The notes beneath the pieces were generated by a model. It was not told the origin of the DNA, searched no databases, and saw only the letters and a program-made list of their open reading frames with translations. A DNA stretch of 64,000 bases from Thiomargarita sp. (GTDB lineage Bacteria; Pseudomonadota; Gammaproteobacteria; Beggiatoales; Beggiatoaceae), in contig DYNP01000001.1 in the NCBI GenBank assembly GCA_020721005.1, forward strand, positions 280,894-344,893, given 5' to 3'. Positions 8,576 through 19,200 of the stretch are shown here, one piece after another (the first letter of the stretch is position 1; every line of letters starts with the position of its first letter). The position numbers and the translations under genes are program-made.

Positions 8576-10537
8576 TAATTTCTTATATTGTCCATATTTT
8601 TCAATCAGTTTCCCCGTAAGATCAAATTTGACAATGTGGGGACCAACCAGTTTTTCTTCTGAGTTTACGTGAATATAGGTGTCGGTTACGTAAACGGCTT
8701 GGTCAGTGACTGCAATCCCAAAGGGAGCATTTAATTCTTCTCGACCCCCAAACTGATTTTGTAAATTGCCATTGGAATCATAGTGATAGATTCGTTTGCC
8801 CAGGCCGTCAACCACATAGATCTGGTCATTGCGATCTGCGGTAATATTGATGGGCACAATCAAATTGTTCAGCAATTCATTAACCGCTGAAATCAGTCCC
8901 CCATCGCCTAGAAATAAGAAAGGAGAGGTAAACGAGGAGGAAGGGGAGGATAAAGAGTTGAGAACATCACCGAAATTGTGCCAAGAGACCATTTCTTGTT
9001 GACATTCTTCATCCAATCGGTAAATTTGTAAATTTAAAGCATCTACCACGTAGACTCGTCCCTGACTGTCTACAGTTACGCTGATGGGTAATAAAAATTG
9101 TGCCTGTCCACAGGTGCTGTTTTGCCACTCAAGATCCAATTCCCAATCAGGTTTAAATTTCATGATTCGATGACGAAGTGCATCAGCCACATAAATAGCA
9201 TTGGTGCGTGGACTGACAGCAATTCCCAAAGGTGCTGCTATTTTTTTGTTTTGACTTTGCTGATTTGACCAACGGGATCCAGGTTGTCCATTGGGAAAAT
9301 AGTGTTGGATAGCGGATTCTGGGAATAGATAAGTTACATACAGATTGCCTTTATTGTCTTTACCCAGTCCACTGGGCACTGAAAATTTAACATTTCGTTC
9401 TTTAAAATCATTGATCAGACTCAAAATGGCAGTCAATCCGTCTTCTACGTTGATTGAGCGCTCATGATTGGCAAATATTTTGAGAATTTCATTGCCAGTG
9501 ACTTTCATTTCTGAAGGGACGACAGGGGTGGCCGCTATTTGTTGTTGAATGAATTGAACTAATACTGAATTGAACCAGGCTTTGGGATCTCGCATTTTTT
9601 TCAGTATTATTTCCAATGAAATTCCCTGGGCATCTCCCCATTCATCAACCAATTTTCCGTCTAGAGTAAATTTTTGGAGGCGGCTATTGCCTCGGTCAGC
9701 CACATACAGATAATCGCCTATAACTTCAATATCTGCGGGGAATTTTAATTGTCCAGGCTCGCTGCCAAATTTGCCCCATTGAGTCAATAATTTGCCCTGA
9801 GCATCGTATTTCCCAATGCAATGTTTATTTTCTTCAGAAATATAGAAATTTCCATAATCATCAAGAGCGAGGTGTAAGGTGTTAAAATGAGAGGCTTCTT
9901 CCTTCTCTGATTCCGAGTCTTGACAAACTTCTGAAATCAACCAACGTTGTATCAATTTGCCATTGGGATCAAATTTAGACAGGCTGCGTTGTTGGGCCAG
10001 ATTGTTGGCTGCCACATACAAATTATCTTCCCGATCAATAACTAAGCTGTCTGCACCGTCTAGGCCATTGGTTTGTATATTTGCCACGGTTTGCTTTTTT
10101 TCCAGTTGCCATTCTTTAACATGTTGGCCTGCGGGCGTGAATTTTTGCACCACGATACCATCGATGATCCCAAATTCTGGGGGTCTCTCCTCTGTATAGG
10201 GATCATAATCGGCTTCGGATTGGGTAAATCGATACAATACAAAGATAGATCCTTCACTGTCTACGGCCAATTTTCTGGGCACTATTTTCTTGTTCTCATG
10301 CCATTTCCAAGAGTCAATCAGGTGACCAGTAGAGGTGAGTTTTCGAATGAGAATATTGTCAGAATCGGTAACGTAGAAATTGCCTTGTTGATCTTCCACA
10401 ATGTCCAAAGGTTGGGTAAAATACCAAGGTTGGGATAATAATGGCCAAAATTGCTTAAATTGATAGGTTTCTGTGGCAGCCAGGGGAAAATGGAATAAAT
10501 AGAGGAGCAGAGTTAGGAAAACAAGGGGTATTTTCAT
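8528..10537 (-). CDS. Secreted NHL-repeat beta-propeller protein; 5' part of a split NHL-C13 gene
   Basis: Starting at ATG 10537 the protein has a clean signal peptide (MKIPLVFLTLLLYLFHFPLAA) and a ribosome-binding site AAAGGA 9 bases upstream; a longer frame from 10696 is open but has no such support. About 670 residues follow, made of NHL-type repeats with the recurrent pattern G-x-I/L-Y-V-x-D-x-x-N-x-R-I-x-K-F, for example NFYVTDSDNILIRKL, YLYVADRGNSRLQKF, AIYVADALRHRIMKF and RVYVVDALNLQIYRL. They probably build one or two propellers for binding protein or glycan outside the inner membrane. The frame stops in the middle of a repeat series that resumes in another frame at 8559, so the product is probably truncated relative to the ancestral gene. 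Confidence 0.82.
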   Translation of the reverse strand: MKIPLVFLTLLLYLFHFPLAATETYQFKQFWPLLSQPWYFTQPLDIVEDQQGNFYVTDSDNILIRKLTSTGHLIDSWKWHENKKIVPRKLAVDSEGSIFVLYRFTQSEADYDPYTEERPPEFGIIDGIVVQKFTPAGQHVKEWQLEKKQTVANIQTNGLDGADSLVIDREDNLYVAANNLAQQRSLSKFDPNGKLIQRWLISEVCQDSESEKEEASHFNTLHLALDDYGNFYISEENKHCIGKYDAQGKLLTQWGKFGSEPGQLKFPADIEVIGDYLYVADRGNSRLQKFTLDGKLVDEWGDAQGISLEIILKKMRDPKAWFNSVLVQFIQQQIAATPVVPSEMKVTGNEILKIFANHERSINVEDGLTAILSLINDFKERNVKFSVPSGLGKDNKGNLYVTYLFPESAIQHYFPNGQPGSRWSNQQSQNKKIAAPLGIAVSPRTNAIYVADALRHRIMKFKPDWELDLEWQNSTCGQAQFLLPISVTVDSQGRVYVVDALNLQIYRLDEECQQEMVSWHNFGDVLNSLSSPSSSFTSPFLFLGDGGLISAVNELLNNLIVPINITADRNDQIYVVDGLGKRIYHYDSNGNLQNQFGGREELNAPFGIAVTDQAVYVTDTYIHVNSEEKLVGPHIVKFDLTGKLIEKYGQYKKLNPGRVFGFLQSQRRV

Positions 10538-10799
10538 AATTGGTCCTTTATGAAACGGTGAGGAGAATAATATTGTGGGTGAATAATACAGAAACCTGCA
10601 CCACAGTTCAACGGAAGTGTGATTGTTGAAGTTTATACTATTTAAATATGTGATTGGCTCATCGTCGTTATCGTTTAAAAGTACTATTATACACAAATTT
10701 CAGGTCATGCCAAATGGATTGGTGGGATTTTAGGGTTATGGGAAGCCCATTGACATAATTGTACTTGTTTATGAGGTACTGGTGAGGAAAATCAGGGCC

Positions 10800-10829
10800 A
10801 AAAAAAAGGAGGGAGTTTGACTCCCTCCT
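10800..10829 (-). terminator. Rho-independent terminator of the long repeat-protein gene
   Basis: On the minus strand a perfect 10-base stem (AGGAGGGAGT / ACTCCCTCCT) with a 3-base loop is followed by a run of eight T. It lies 28 bases after the stop of the gene at 10857-15320. The rest of the 10538-10856 gap is the leader of the NHL gene, with no further gene visible. Confidence 0.88.
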
Positions 10830-10856
10830 AAAAGTGCCTAGTTACTTAGCAACTGG

Positions 10857-13800
10857 TTAGTTGGTGGGGGTAGGTAAGATGGTCACATCGATGGGGTCGA
10901 CGCTCATCACTACTTTGCCCGTGCTCTGTACTCGATAACCAAACCAAATCTTTAACGGACCTGGGTAGACAAAGTTGCCTGAATACATGTAGACCGTGTA
11001 GTAAGCGGGCAGACTGTCGACGGTTTCTAAGGCCGCAGCTTCAGTTAAGTTAGGCGCTTCGGTCGCAGGATCGAAGGGCAGAATCCCAATGGTCCATCCT
11101 AAGGGACTTTGTGGATAGGCCATCATCATGTACCAAGCCATACCTTCTGGATACATATCCCAATCGTGCCGACCGATGACCAGAATATCAGCAGCTTGAC
11201 CGATGTCAGCTGTGTCTACTCGGATAGCGCCAGCGGTTTTGATCGGATCGATCAGGGTGACTGTATCTTGTTGCTTGTACACACCGTTGAATTTAGAGAT
11301 ACCCATCCGCATGGCTGCAGTGCCTGGGTTGCCAGTGCTGCTTTCAGCGGTGCTGAGTGTTGCCGCTTCGCATTTATCACCGCCCATCAAGACACCTAAG
11401 CCTTGTTCAAAGCAATCGCCTTCGATGGAAGGAATGTTTTTGAAGACTGCTTGGCAACTGAGGGGTGTGGTGCTGACGGTAAGGGTGGCTGGATTGCCTT
11501 GACCTGCGCAATCTCCTGTCCAACTGTCAAATTGAGCGGATGCTGAGTTGGCAGTTAAGGTGAGGGTTTCGCCCACTGTATAGCTGGCTGAGCACAGGTT
11601 GCCGCAATCAATTTTACCATCGGCAGTGCTGAGAGTCCCATTGTCAGGTTTGGTGACGCTGACAGCCACACTTTCAGGCGCTGTGGAGGCGAAAGTGGCT
11701 GCGCATTCCAGAGTTTCAGTTAAAGTCAAGTTGATGGGGTTGGTGGCGCCATGACCGCTGCAATCTCCACTCCAAGCTGAGAATGTATAGCCATCAGCAG
11801 CAGTGGCAGTGACAGTGACCCGATCGCCTGAGGCAAACGTGGCCGTGCAAGCGCTGCCGCAATCGATGCCGCCCACATCAGTGATGACTGTACCATTTTG
11901 GGGGGCAGTGAAGGTTAAGTTCACTTGTTGCACGGGCACAAAGAAGGTGGCTGTGCAAGTTTTTGCCGCGTCAACAGTGACGATCACTGGATTTTCAGTC
12001 CCAGTGCATCCACCGGTCCAATCTTTAAATTCACTGCCAGCATCTGGAGTGGCAGTTAAAGTGACTGCGGTCCCAAGAGTGTAAGTGTATTCGCATTGGG
12101 CTGCATTTGTTCCGCAACTGAGTTGTCCATCGGCGCTTTCCACAAGGCCATTGCCATTCCGAGAAATGGTGAGGGCTGCCACGTCAACTGGAGGATCAAC
12201 CACTGGATTCCCCACTTTACCGGTCAATGGGAAGTCATAAGGAGTTTCGTCCACATCGCTGTTGAACAATTCCAGACTGCCTTCATACACGCCATCAGTG
12301 GTGCCATTGAGAATCACATCAAAGCTGACTTGTTGTTGAGGCGCCACGGTGGATAAAGTGACTCCTTTTTGCAGTTCATAACCCACTGGCAATCTTAAGC
12401 TGTACAAAGTCAGGACTTCGCTGCCCAAGTTTTTCACTGTGAAAGTTTGGATGCTGGGCGTGCCCACTGGAGTGGTCCCAAAATCAACTTTATTGGTGTC
12501 GCCATCGGGAATTTGAATGGCAGTGCCGGCAGTGATGTCAGCGGGGGAACCATCCCACACTTCAATTTCTTCAGTGGTGGGCGGTGTGCTGTCCACAGTC
12601 CCTGACACTGGGAAGGTGTATGGATTCTCATCTTTGTCATCGTTGCCAAAAGTCACCGTGCCTGTGTAAGTGCCGGCAGTGCTGGCATTTAAAGTTACAG
12701 TGAAGGAAGTGAAGCCGCCTTTGGCCACGGGACCTGGGTTAAAGGAATTGATGGTAAAGCCCGTGCCGCCCTCTTTGAAACTGGCTGGGGTGGTCAGATT
12801 CAGATCAGCTTCGCCAATGTTTTTAATGGTGAAAATTTTGGACACCGAGTTGCCAATTCCAGTGGGACCGAAGGTCACGGGAACTGCAGTGCCATTGGCC
12901 ACAGAGATAGTACCGTCTAAGACATCGATTTCTGGGGCAGGCACATCCACGCTGGCACCAATTGGGAAGCTGAACGGGTTTTCATCTACGTCCGTGCTGT
13001 AGAATTCCAAAGTACCACCGTAGTTAGCCACGGCGCTGGTATCCAGTTTGATTTGAAAATCCACGGTTTGACCGGGCAGCACTTTGGTTGGGAACACACC
13101 CACCAGACTGAAGCCTTTGGGCAGAGGAGATAGAGCAGTCAGATCCAGGGCCACACCGCCAATATTTTTGACTTTGAAGGTTTTGGTGACTGGAGTGTTG
13201 ATCGCAGCGCTGAAATCCACAATATCGGTTTGCTCATCAAAGATTTCATCTAAACTGGCATCGTCCAAAACTTCCCACACCGTTACTTCAGGAGTAGTCA
13301 GACTGCTGAGAATTGTACCAGTCACGACAAAAGTAAATGGATTTTCATCCGTGTCATCGTTGGCAATAGAGACTGTGCCCGTAAATTCGCCAGCAGTGGC
13401 CGCTTCTAAGGTCACGGTAAACTCGACCTTGTCTTTAGCACCGCCAGCAGCATCCAAAGTGGTCGCAGCCAAACTGCTCAGTTTTAGACCAGTCCCACCC
13501 GTGCTGAATTGCAGACTGTCAATTTTCAGAGCAGTGCCGCCAATGTTTTGAATGGTAAAAGTCTTGGTGATAGGCGTGCCGACAACGCCACCAGGTGCAG
13601 TGGTGAGGTTAATCGTCGTGCCTTTCGCAATGTTCACCGTCCCATCAAATACTTCGATTTCCTTGGTGGCAGACATGGCAGTGCCGCTTAAGAGAATATC
13701 AAAGGGATTTTCATTGTTGAGAATGGAGTTGTTAAAGATTTGCAGATAAGCATTGTAACCGCCAACAGCCGGTGGGGTGAAAGTGACTTTGAAAGTGGCT

Positions 13801-15320
13801 GTGGCACTGGGGGCCAGAAAGTCTGGGAATGGAGAAGTGACTGGCGCCCAACTGAAGTTGGAAGCATTGAGTCCGCCAATACTCAGCGCATTCAGATCCA
13901 AATCTGCAGTACCAATATTGGTGATCACAAAGTTACGAGAGACTGGAGTACCGGCAAAAGTCATAGGGAATGGCGTCGTGGGTGCTACACCGTCAAAAAC
14001 TTCAATAGTCCCAAGGGTTTCTTCCCAAACTTGAATGTCGGCAGCAGGACCAACCCCTGTTACAGTGATTGAGACAGGGAAATTAAAGGGGTTTTCAATA
14101 CCTTCTTGGAAAGCGGAGTCTGTACTGTCAATAACAACTTCAGTATCATATACTCCAGGTTGAGCACTGGCTGGATCAAAACGAATTGTAAAGGTTGCGC
14201 TTCCTCCAGCAGGAACCATACTAGGATAAGGGTCAACTCTCATAAAGTACGGAGAAGCTGGGGAAAATGTCAAACTGGTTACTGATAAATCACCTGTGCC
14301 CGGGTTTTGAATGGTGAAGATTTTTTCCACCATAGTTCCTCCAGCTGTTGCATCAGGTAGAATTATTGCAGTAGCGGTATTGTCTACCAATTCCGTTGTT
14401 CCATCAAGCACATCAATTTCAGCTTGACCTGCTGGAGGAGCAGCTAAAACAATTCCTCTCACCGCAAAATCAAAAGAAACTGGCGGAGCTCCTAAAATAT
14501 TGGTAGCACTGCTGGTAATATTCAGTACACAATCGTAGTTACCTGCTGGTGTACCTACTGGAGGTAGAAATTGAACTTGAAAGTCAGAGCTTCCATTGGC
14601 TGGTATTGTGAATGCCGCTGATGTGAAGTCTGGAGCAGCAGTCAAGTCAGGATCAACTATGGTAAATTTAGGTTCAACTGCTCCCCCCACTGTGCAACTA
14701 ATTGCAGTGGTTGCAGGGGCAAGTGGTGTAAATACCAACGGAGAACTGCCAGTATTCTTGACCGTAAGAGTTTTTAAAACTGCAGTACCCGCAACAGTTT
14801 CGCCAATTAATTTGGGTTGAGTTTCGCCGTCGTTGATCAAAGTCCCTGCATCAGACACTTCAATAGACCCACTGCTCGCTGTGGCAAGACCCCCAGAGAC
14901 AAGGGCAGTAAATGTTGCTGTATTTGAGGGAATGGCATTGGCAGTGACTATGAAAGTTTCGGCTGCTACAGAACCAACAAGAGTGTCAACAGCCAGCACA
15001 TGGCCTGTTCCAGCCACTGTTGTTGCAAAAGGGGCAGCAGGAGCTGTGTAAGAAGTGCCAGATACTGCTGTTCCAGTCAATGTGTAAGTGATTGTATCTC
15101 CGATCACAGAAGGAGTGTTCAACTCGAAAATGACTTGTATTCCCCCTGCCGTTGCTGTAGCTGCAAGAGGGGTTGACGGCATAACACTGACCTTAGTCAC
15201 GTTTGCTGTCACATCAGCCGCCCACGATACCGCGGGTCCTGTCAATAAAGCCAGCCCCATTCCTGCGGCTAGCCACCAGCGCGAACGCCGGTAATGTTGA
15301 TTAAAATAACGGTCTTTCAT
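10857..15320 (-). CDS. Very large exported protein with seven choice-of-anchor-D (ASPM-SPD-2-Hydin-like) repeats and three InlB-type repeats
   Basis: ATG 15320 is chosen because it starts a signal peptide (twin-Arg/Lys-rich N-region, hydrophobic core, cleavage near AVSWAADV) and has AAGAGG about 10 bases upstream; the frame extends to 15374. Of the 1,487 residues, about 35-150 form a beta-rich N-domain. Residues 150-1045 hold seven units of about 128 residues, each starting like EIEVFDGT and containing FTIKNIGxAxLxL and DENPFxFxVxG. Residues 1045-1290 hold three cysteine-containing InlB-type repeats (EFKDWTGGC, TFSAWSGDC, QFDSWTGDC), and the last 190 residues are a domain I do not recognise. 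Such repeats form extended extracellular stalks. Composition is more G+C- and Thr/Ala-rich than the neighbours. Role unknown; adhesion or sheath structure is inference. Confidence 0.85.
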   Translation of the reverse strand: MKDRYFNQHYRRSRWWLAAGMGLALLTGPAVSWAADVTANVTKVSVMPSTPLAATATAGGIQVIFELNTPSVIGDTITYTLTGTAVSGTSYTAPAAPFATTVAGTGHVLAVDTLVGSVAAETFIVTANAIPSNTATFTALVSGGLATASSGSIEVSDAGTLINDGETQPKLIGETVAGTAVLKTLTVKNTGSSPLVFTPLAPATTAISCTVGGAVEPKFTIVDPDLTAAPDFTSAAFTIPANGSSDFQVQFLPPVGTPAGNYDCVLNITSSATNILGAPPVSFDFAVRGIVLAAPPAGQAEIDVLDGTTELVDNTATAIILPDATAGGTMVEKIFTIQNPGTGDLSVTSLTFSPASPYFMRVDPYPSMVPAGGSATFTIRFDPASAQPGVYDTEVVIDSTDSAFQEGIENPFNFPVSITVTGVGPAADIQVWEETLGTIEVFDGVAPTTPFPMTFAGTPVSRNFVITNIGTADLDLNALSIGGLNASNFSWAPVTSPFPDFLAPSATATFKVTFTPPAVGGYNAYLQIFNNSILNNENPFDILLSGTAMSATKEIEVFDGTVNIAKGTTINLTTAPGGVVGTPITKTFTIQNIGGTALKIDSLQFSTGGTGLKLSSLAATTLDAAGGAKDKVEFTVTLEAATAGEFTGTVSIANDDTDENPFTFVVTGTILSSLTTPEVTVWEVLDDASLDEIFDEQTDIVDFSAAINTPVTKTFKVKNIGGVALDLTALSPLPKGFSLVGVFPTKVLPGQTVDFQIKLDTSAVANYGGTLEFYSTDVDENPFSFPIGASVDVPAPEIDVLDGTISVANGTAVPVTFGPTGIGNSVSKIFTIKNIGEADLNLTTPASFKEGGTGFTINSFNPGPVAKGGFTSFTVTLNASTAGTYTGTVTFGNDDKDENPYTFPVSGTVDSTPPTTEEIEVWDGSPADITAGTAIQIPDGDTNKVDFGTTPVGTPSIQTFTVKNLGSEVLTLYSLRLPVGYELQKGVTLSTVAPQQQVSFDVILNGTTDGVYEGSLELFNSDVDETPYDFPLTGKVGNPVVDPPVDVAALTISRNGNGLVESADGQLSCGTNAAQCEYTYTLGTAVTLTATPDAGSEFKDWTGGCTGTENPVIVTVDAAKTCTATFFVPVQQVNLTFTAPQNGTVITDVGGIDCGSACTATFASGDRVTVTATAADGYTFSAWSGDCSGHGATNPINLTLTETLECAATFASTAPESVAVSVTKPDNGTLSTADGKIDCGNLCSASYTVGETLTLTANSASAQFDSWTGDCAGQGNPATLTVSTTPLSCQAVFKNIPSIEGDCFEQGLGVLMGGDKCEAATLSTAESSTGNPGTAAMRMGISKFNGVYKQQDTVTLIDPIKTAGAIRVDTADIGQAADILVIGRHDWDMYPEGMAWYMMMAYPQSPLGWTIGILPFDPATEAPNLTEAAALETVDSLPAYYTVYMYSGNFVYPGPLKIWFGYRVQSTGKVVMSVDPIDVTILPTPTN

Positions 15321-15637
15321 AATGAGTAAACCTCTTAAAAGTAAAATGATTAAAAAGCAACCTACAAAACTCATGCCATCTTCCTAAAATGGTGATGCCA
15401 GCCCCTGTTTACAAGCCATTCAGTGGGCCTCCTCAAAATTGAATGTCCAAAAACTGACTCCTGAGTTTACGGTTACACTCATTAATTTTAACATACACTA
15501 ACCCAAAATAGCCACAATCTGAGTTATTTTGCAGTGTTAGAAAATCAACAGGGGGGTGTTGTAAAAACAACAATCCCATTTTGACTGACTGTCCCTCAAT
15601 CCTCGAAAGCGATATAATAAAACTTCCTCTGCTCTTT
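15321..15637. other. Gene-free stretch upstream of the repeat protein
   Basis: This stretch holds the leader of the minus-strand gene ending at 10857 and otherwise shows no coding potential or strong structure. Open frames crossing 15537-15970 read through the hairpin repeats and look spurious. Confidence 0.5.
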
Positions 15638-15893
15638 TTTCAACACGTAAGGCATAATACACCTCAAATGGAGTGCAAACCTTGGTTTGCACATTCTCAT
15701 TCAAATGCAAATCAAGATTTGCACTCCAGAACATTCAAATGCAAATCAAGATTTGCACTCCAAAACATTCAAATGGTTTGCACATTAAATGGAGTGCAAA
15801 CCTTGGTTTGCACAAATGAACGTTCACGGGGCGTTGCCGCAGATTCCACCGGTATCTTTATAATGTTTCAACACGTAAGGCATAATACACCTC
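15638..15893. repeat. 28-bp direct repeats enclosing a cluster of GTGCAAACC hairpins
   Basis: An identical 28-base sequence starting TTTCAACACGTAAGGCATAA occurs at 15638-15665 and 15866-15893. Between them lie four copies of a short hairpin: two in plus orientation with perfect arms GTGCAAACC/GGTTTGCAC (15670-15692, 15791-15813) and two in minus orientation as GCAAATC/GATTTGC variants (15706-15727, 15740-15761), plus a half copy near 15775. No coding sequence is credible here. Confidence 0.85.
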
Positions 15894-15954
15894 TTGCAAA
15901 AGTAAATGATGCAATAAGGATAAAATATGAAAAAATAAAGGGGAAATCCCCGTT

Positions 15955-16232
15955 AGAGTGGAGGCTTTAGCCGGCCATTGGAATGGAGGCTTTAGCCGGC
16001 CGGCGGTAAACCCTTGAAATTTGTGATTCCTACCACTGACCGGCTAAAGCCTCAACTCCAATTAAGAGCGCCGGCTAAAGCCTCGACTCCAAAAACCCTT
16101 GGAATGGAGGCTTTAGCCGGCCGGCGGTAAACCCTTGGAATTTGTGATTCCTACCACTGACCGGCTAAAGCCTCTACTCCAAGTAAGAAGACCGGCTAAA
16201 GCCTCTACTCCAAGTAAGAAGACCGGCTAAAG
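15955..16232. repeat. Array of GGCTTTAGCCGG hairpin repeats with two 80-bp units
   Basis: Two nearly identical 80-base units (15980-16059 and 16101-16180) each have a left arm GGAATGGAGGCTTTAGCCGG and a right arm of the form CCGGCTAAAGCCTC(A/T)ACTCC around a conserved middle, so each can fold into a long hairpin. Extra single arms lie at 15955-15974, 16070-16090, 16190-16211 and 16221-16232. The same arm recurs at 38926-39017. These are probably non-autonomous dispersed repeats. Confidence 0.85.
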
Positions 16233-16234
16233 TC

Positions 16235-16270
16235 TAATATAGGGCGCAATACGCTAAAGCTATTGCGCCG
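16235..16270. repeat. Single copy of the TAATATAGGGCGCAAT palindromic element
   Basis: TAATATAGGGCGCAAT followed by ATTGCGCC forms a hairpin with GGCGCAAT/ATTGCGCC arms. The same 16-mer forms both ends of the MITE-like element at 27841-28008. It lies just downstream of the alpha-2-macroglobulin stop codon, where it could stabilise the mRNA 3' end, but it has no T-tract. Confidence 0.8.
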
Positions 16271-16275
16271 ACTTA

Positions 16276-19200
16276 TTAACGAGTCACTTTCAAATGCTTG
16301 GGCACTGATTTTCCATACACTTCAGGCTCATACATCTCTTCAACATGAGTGGGCATAACTTTAAACTGACCTGGGGCTATGACCTGAGCCGTGTAGCTTA
16401 AATGATAATTCCCAGCCGGTAGATAATCGGCAAAGAAGCGCGCAGCTTGGTGACGCAATTCCCGATGATAAAAATAATCATTCCCCAACTCGGCATCTTG
16501 CCAACCGGCTTGACTGAGCAGAATGGATTCTGAAGCATAATCCCCATCCTTTGCATCAAAGCCCAATTTCGCACTGGTTGCCAAATCTCGATTTACAGGC
16601 TCTATTCCCCCCGGCACTGGATCATCCACAACTACAAAATATCGTGGAGCTGGAGTGCTGACATACAAATCCACGCGCACCAATTCCCCAGTCTTCACCT
16701 GCCAAGGCGCTTGCAATAATACCCATTTTTCCTGCCGCTTCACATGATATTCCCGTTGCACTTCAAAACCAGCATCCACTGCTTCTGCCTGTTCATCAGT
16801 GGGACTGTAAGATAAACGCACGCTGTAATACAAACGCCCTTGACCCTCTCGAGTCAATTTAACAGTGGCGGCTCGCCCAGGATCCTTGGCAGTTAAAGCC
16901 CGTTCAAACAACACGGGCGCCTCACTCAAAGTCTTAAACTGACTGTTCCCTAAAACCTCTTCATCCAACCAGCCAGCCACTGACAAATTGGGTGCCTGAT
17001 TCTCATACACTTTAGCATACTTTGCCAAAGCCTGCAAACAAAACAGATTCTCCTGAGTATTACCCCAGTGTTCACCACGCCGCGCTTGGGCAATGTGACG
17101 CGCTAAATGTAAGGGCAAATCCCCAGTTATCCCTTTCTTATCCTTAGCTTGATAGCCCACTAAGCTGCTGAGAATGGCACATTGAGTGCGCAATGGAGAA
17201 GACAACAAATGTTTATGCTCAGTGTCCAGAGTTTCCTGAAATACAACCTTCCCAGCCGTTTGTTGAGCCCGAGACAGTAAACGTTTCACCACATCTTTTT
17301 GGATATCAGCGGTCTTTTCCACCTGCAAAGCAGCCTCCAAAAACAAGGCTTTACTGAACAAATCCATATTGTCTAAATGAGTGCGATAACGCTTGATATC
17401 ATTGTAACTGATCTTGGCATGAGGGGCTAAAGCAGCCAAAGCTACGGCGCGCACGCTGGAAGCCATTTCCCGGGAATAGGCTTGTGGCAAGGTGTTATTA
17501 CGACGCAACAAGGTAAGCAAATAATCATGCAAAGCGGTCTCCACTGTAGCCGGTGGAGCATATCCATCTGCCCGTAACCAATTGAATGCCAAGGCTGTGT
17601 AAGCACTTAAATAGGGACTGACATAATCATCTTGAGGCAGCCAAAACGTCATGCCCCCATTAGGTGCTTGATAATTGGCAGTTTCCGCCAAGGTCTCGGT
17701 GATCAAAGTTTCCGCCTGTTCCCAGCTAAAACTGTCAGGTAAATAGGCGCTGAGAGTTCGAGAATGTGCCGCCATCATGCCCTTGGTCAACTTTTGTTCC
17801 CAACATTGATAGGGATAGTCCCGAATGTAACGGAAAGCACCTTCCAAATCACTGAGAATGGTGGATGAAGTCACCACGGTCACTCCCCCCACTTCTGGTT
17901 GCATGGCAGTTGGGAATTGCAATTCTTCAGTAACTACTTCTTTCAGGGTACTACCATGCGTGGCTACGGTCTCCAGAGCACGAGGAGGCTGCACTTCCAA
18001 ACGGCTGGCCAAGGCATCGTGCTCTTGCGCATCCTGAGCGGTGGCCTTGAACTCAATCGTGCCCAATCCGGTAGTTTTTAACGGCAACCACAAGGTGTAA
18101 CGTTTAAACGGGGCCACCTTAATTTGCCGTTGCAATTGTTCAGTGGCAATTTCCGCAATGGGACCTTTGACTTCCAATTCCACACTCAGATCGCGCTCCT
18201 GATCTGTTCGATTCAACACGCTGAATCCAGCTTGAAATTCATCCCCTTGTATAATTTGATTGGGTAAAATGGCTCTAATTTCAACAGGTTGATTGACTTT
18301 AAACGTAATATCTCCCAATCCCAATTTGTCTTCTGGAGTGACCGCCAAAGCCAGCACGCGCCAAGCTGTCAAATTGTCGGGAACTGTAAATTGGATCCGC
18401 GCATTCCCTTGCTTATCGGTGGGTAAATCTGGATTCCAATAGCTGACATATTTAAATAGGGAACGCATGTCCAAGCCCGCCAATCCTCCATCTCCTCCAG
18501 GGGTAGCCCCTTTCTTTTCAAACTTTTGGCGCCCAACCAAACGCATCAAGAGACTGTAATTGCTGACATCCAAACTGTCCAAGGTGTAAAAACCGGCATA
18601 GGGATCAAAATAAGCTCGCCCCTGAGTGAGCAGATCAAACACGGCTTCATCCAATACCGTGACAGTTAACTCAATAGGAGGAGATTTTTTCATCTGTTCC
18701 CCAGTGGATTTTTCGGAGAGAACAGTTGCTGATTTTGCGAGTTTTACCGGTGGTGCAGGGGGGGTCAGGAGGGCCACCATAGGATCATCACTTAACAATT
18801 CGGCAAGGATCGTAGGAACTGATTCGGGAACGGTTACTGATTTGGAAATGGCAGAATCAGTTTTGGGAATTGTGGGTAAAGGCCGCGGCACAACCTGCAG
18901 ATTTAAGGTGACTTTTTCTCCTGGTTTGTAGCTGGGTTTGTCCGTTTGAATACTCACCTGTAACTCTTTGTAAGGATCTTTAACCCTGGTTTTGACATAA
19001 CCCATCCGAAATGCAGGTTTACCCAAGTCGACACTGTCAGCCCCCACCGGTTTTTCCACTCGCGGTGAGACCACGGTAACCGAGATAAAAAAGCCAGGCA
19101 GATGATCGGGCTCAATGGGAATTTCAACAATTTCTAAACTGTGGTTAAAAGTTTCCACCCGACTCTCCAGCATTCCAAAACGTTCCACTGTGATCAATGC

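Noticed and set aside
15638..15893. Possible CRISPR array
   Set aside because: Repeats are palindromic, in mixed orientation and with unequal short spacing; no spacers of constant length and no cas genes.
15537..15970. Open frames on both strands through the hairpin arrays
   Set aside because: Their residues are translations of the palindromic repeats; no start signals or family features.
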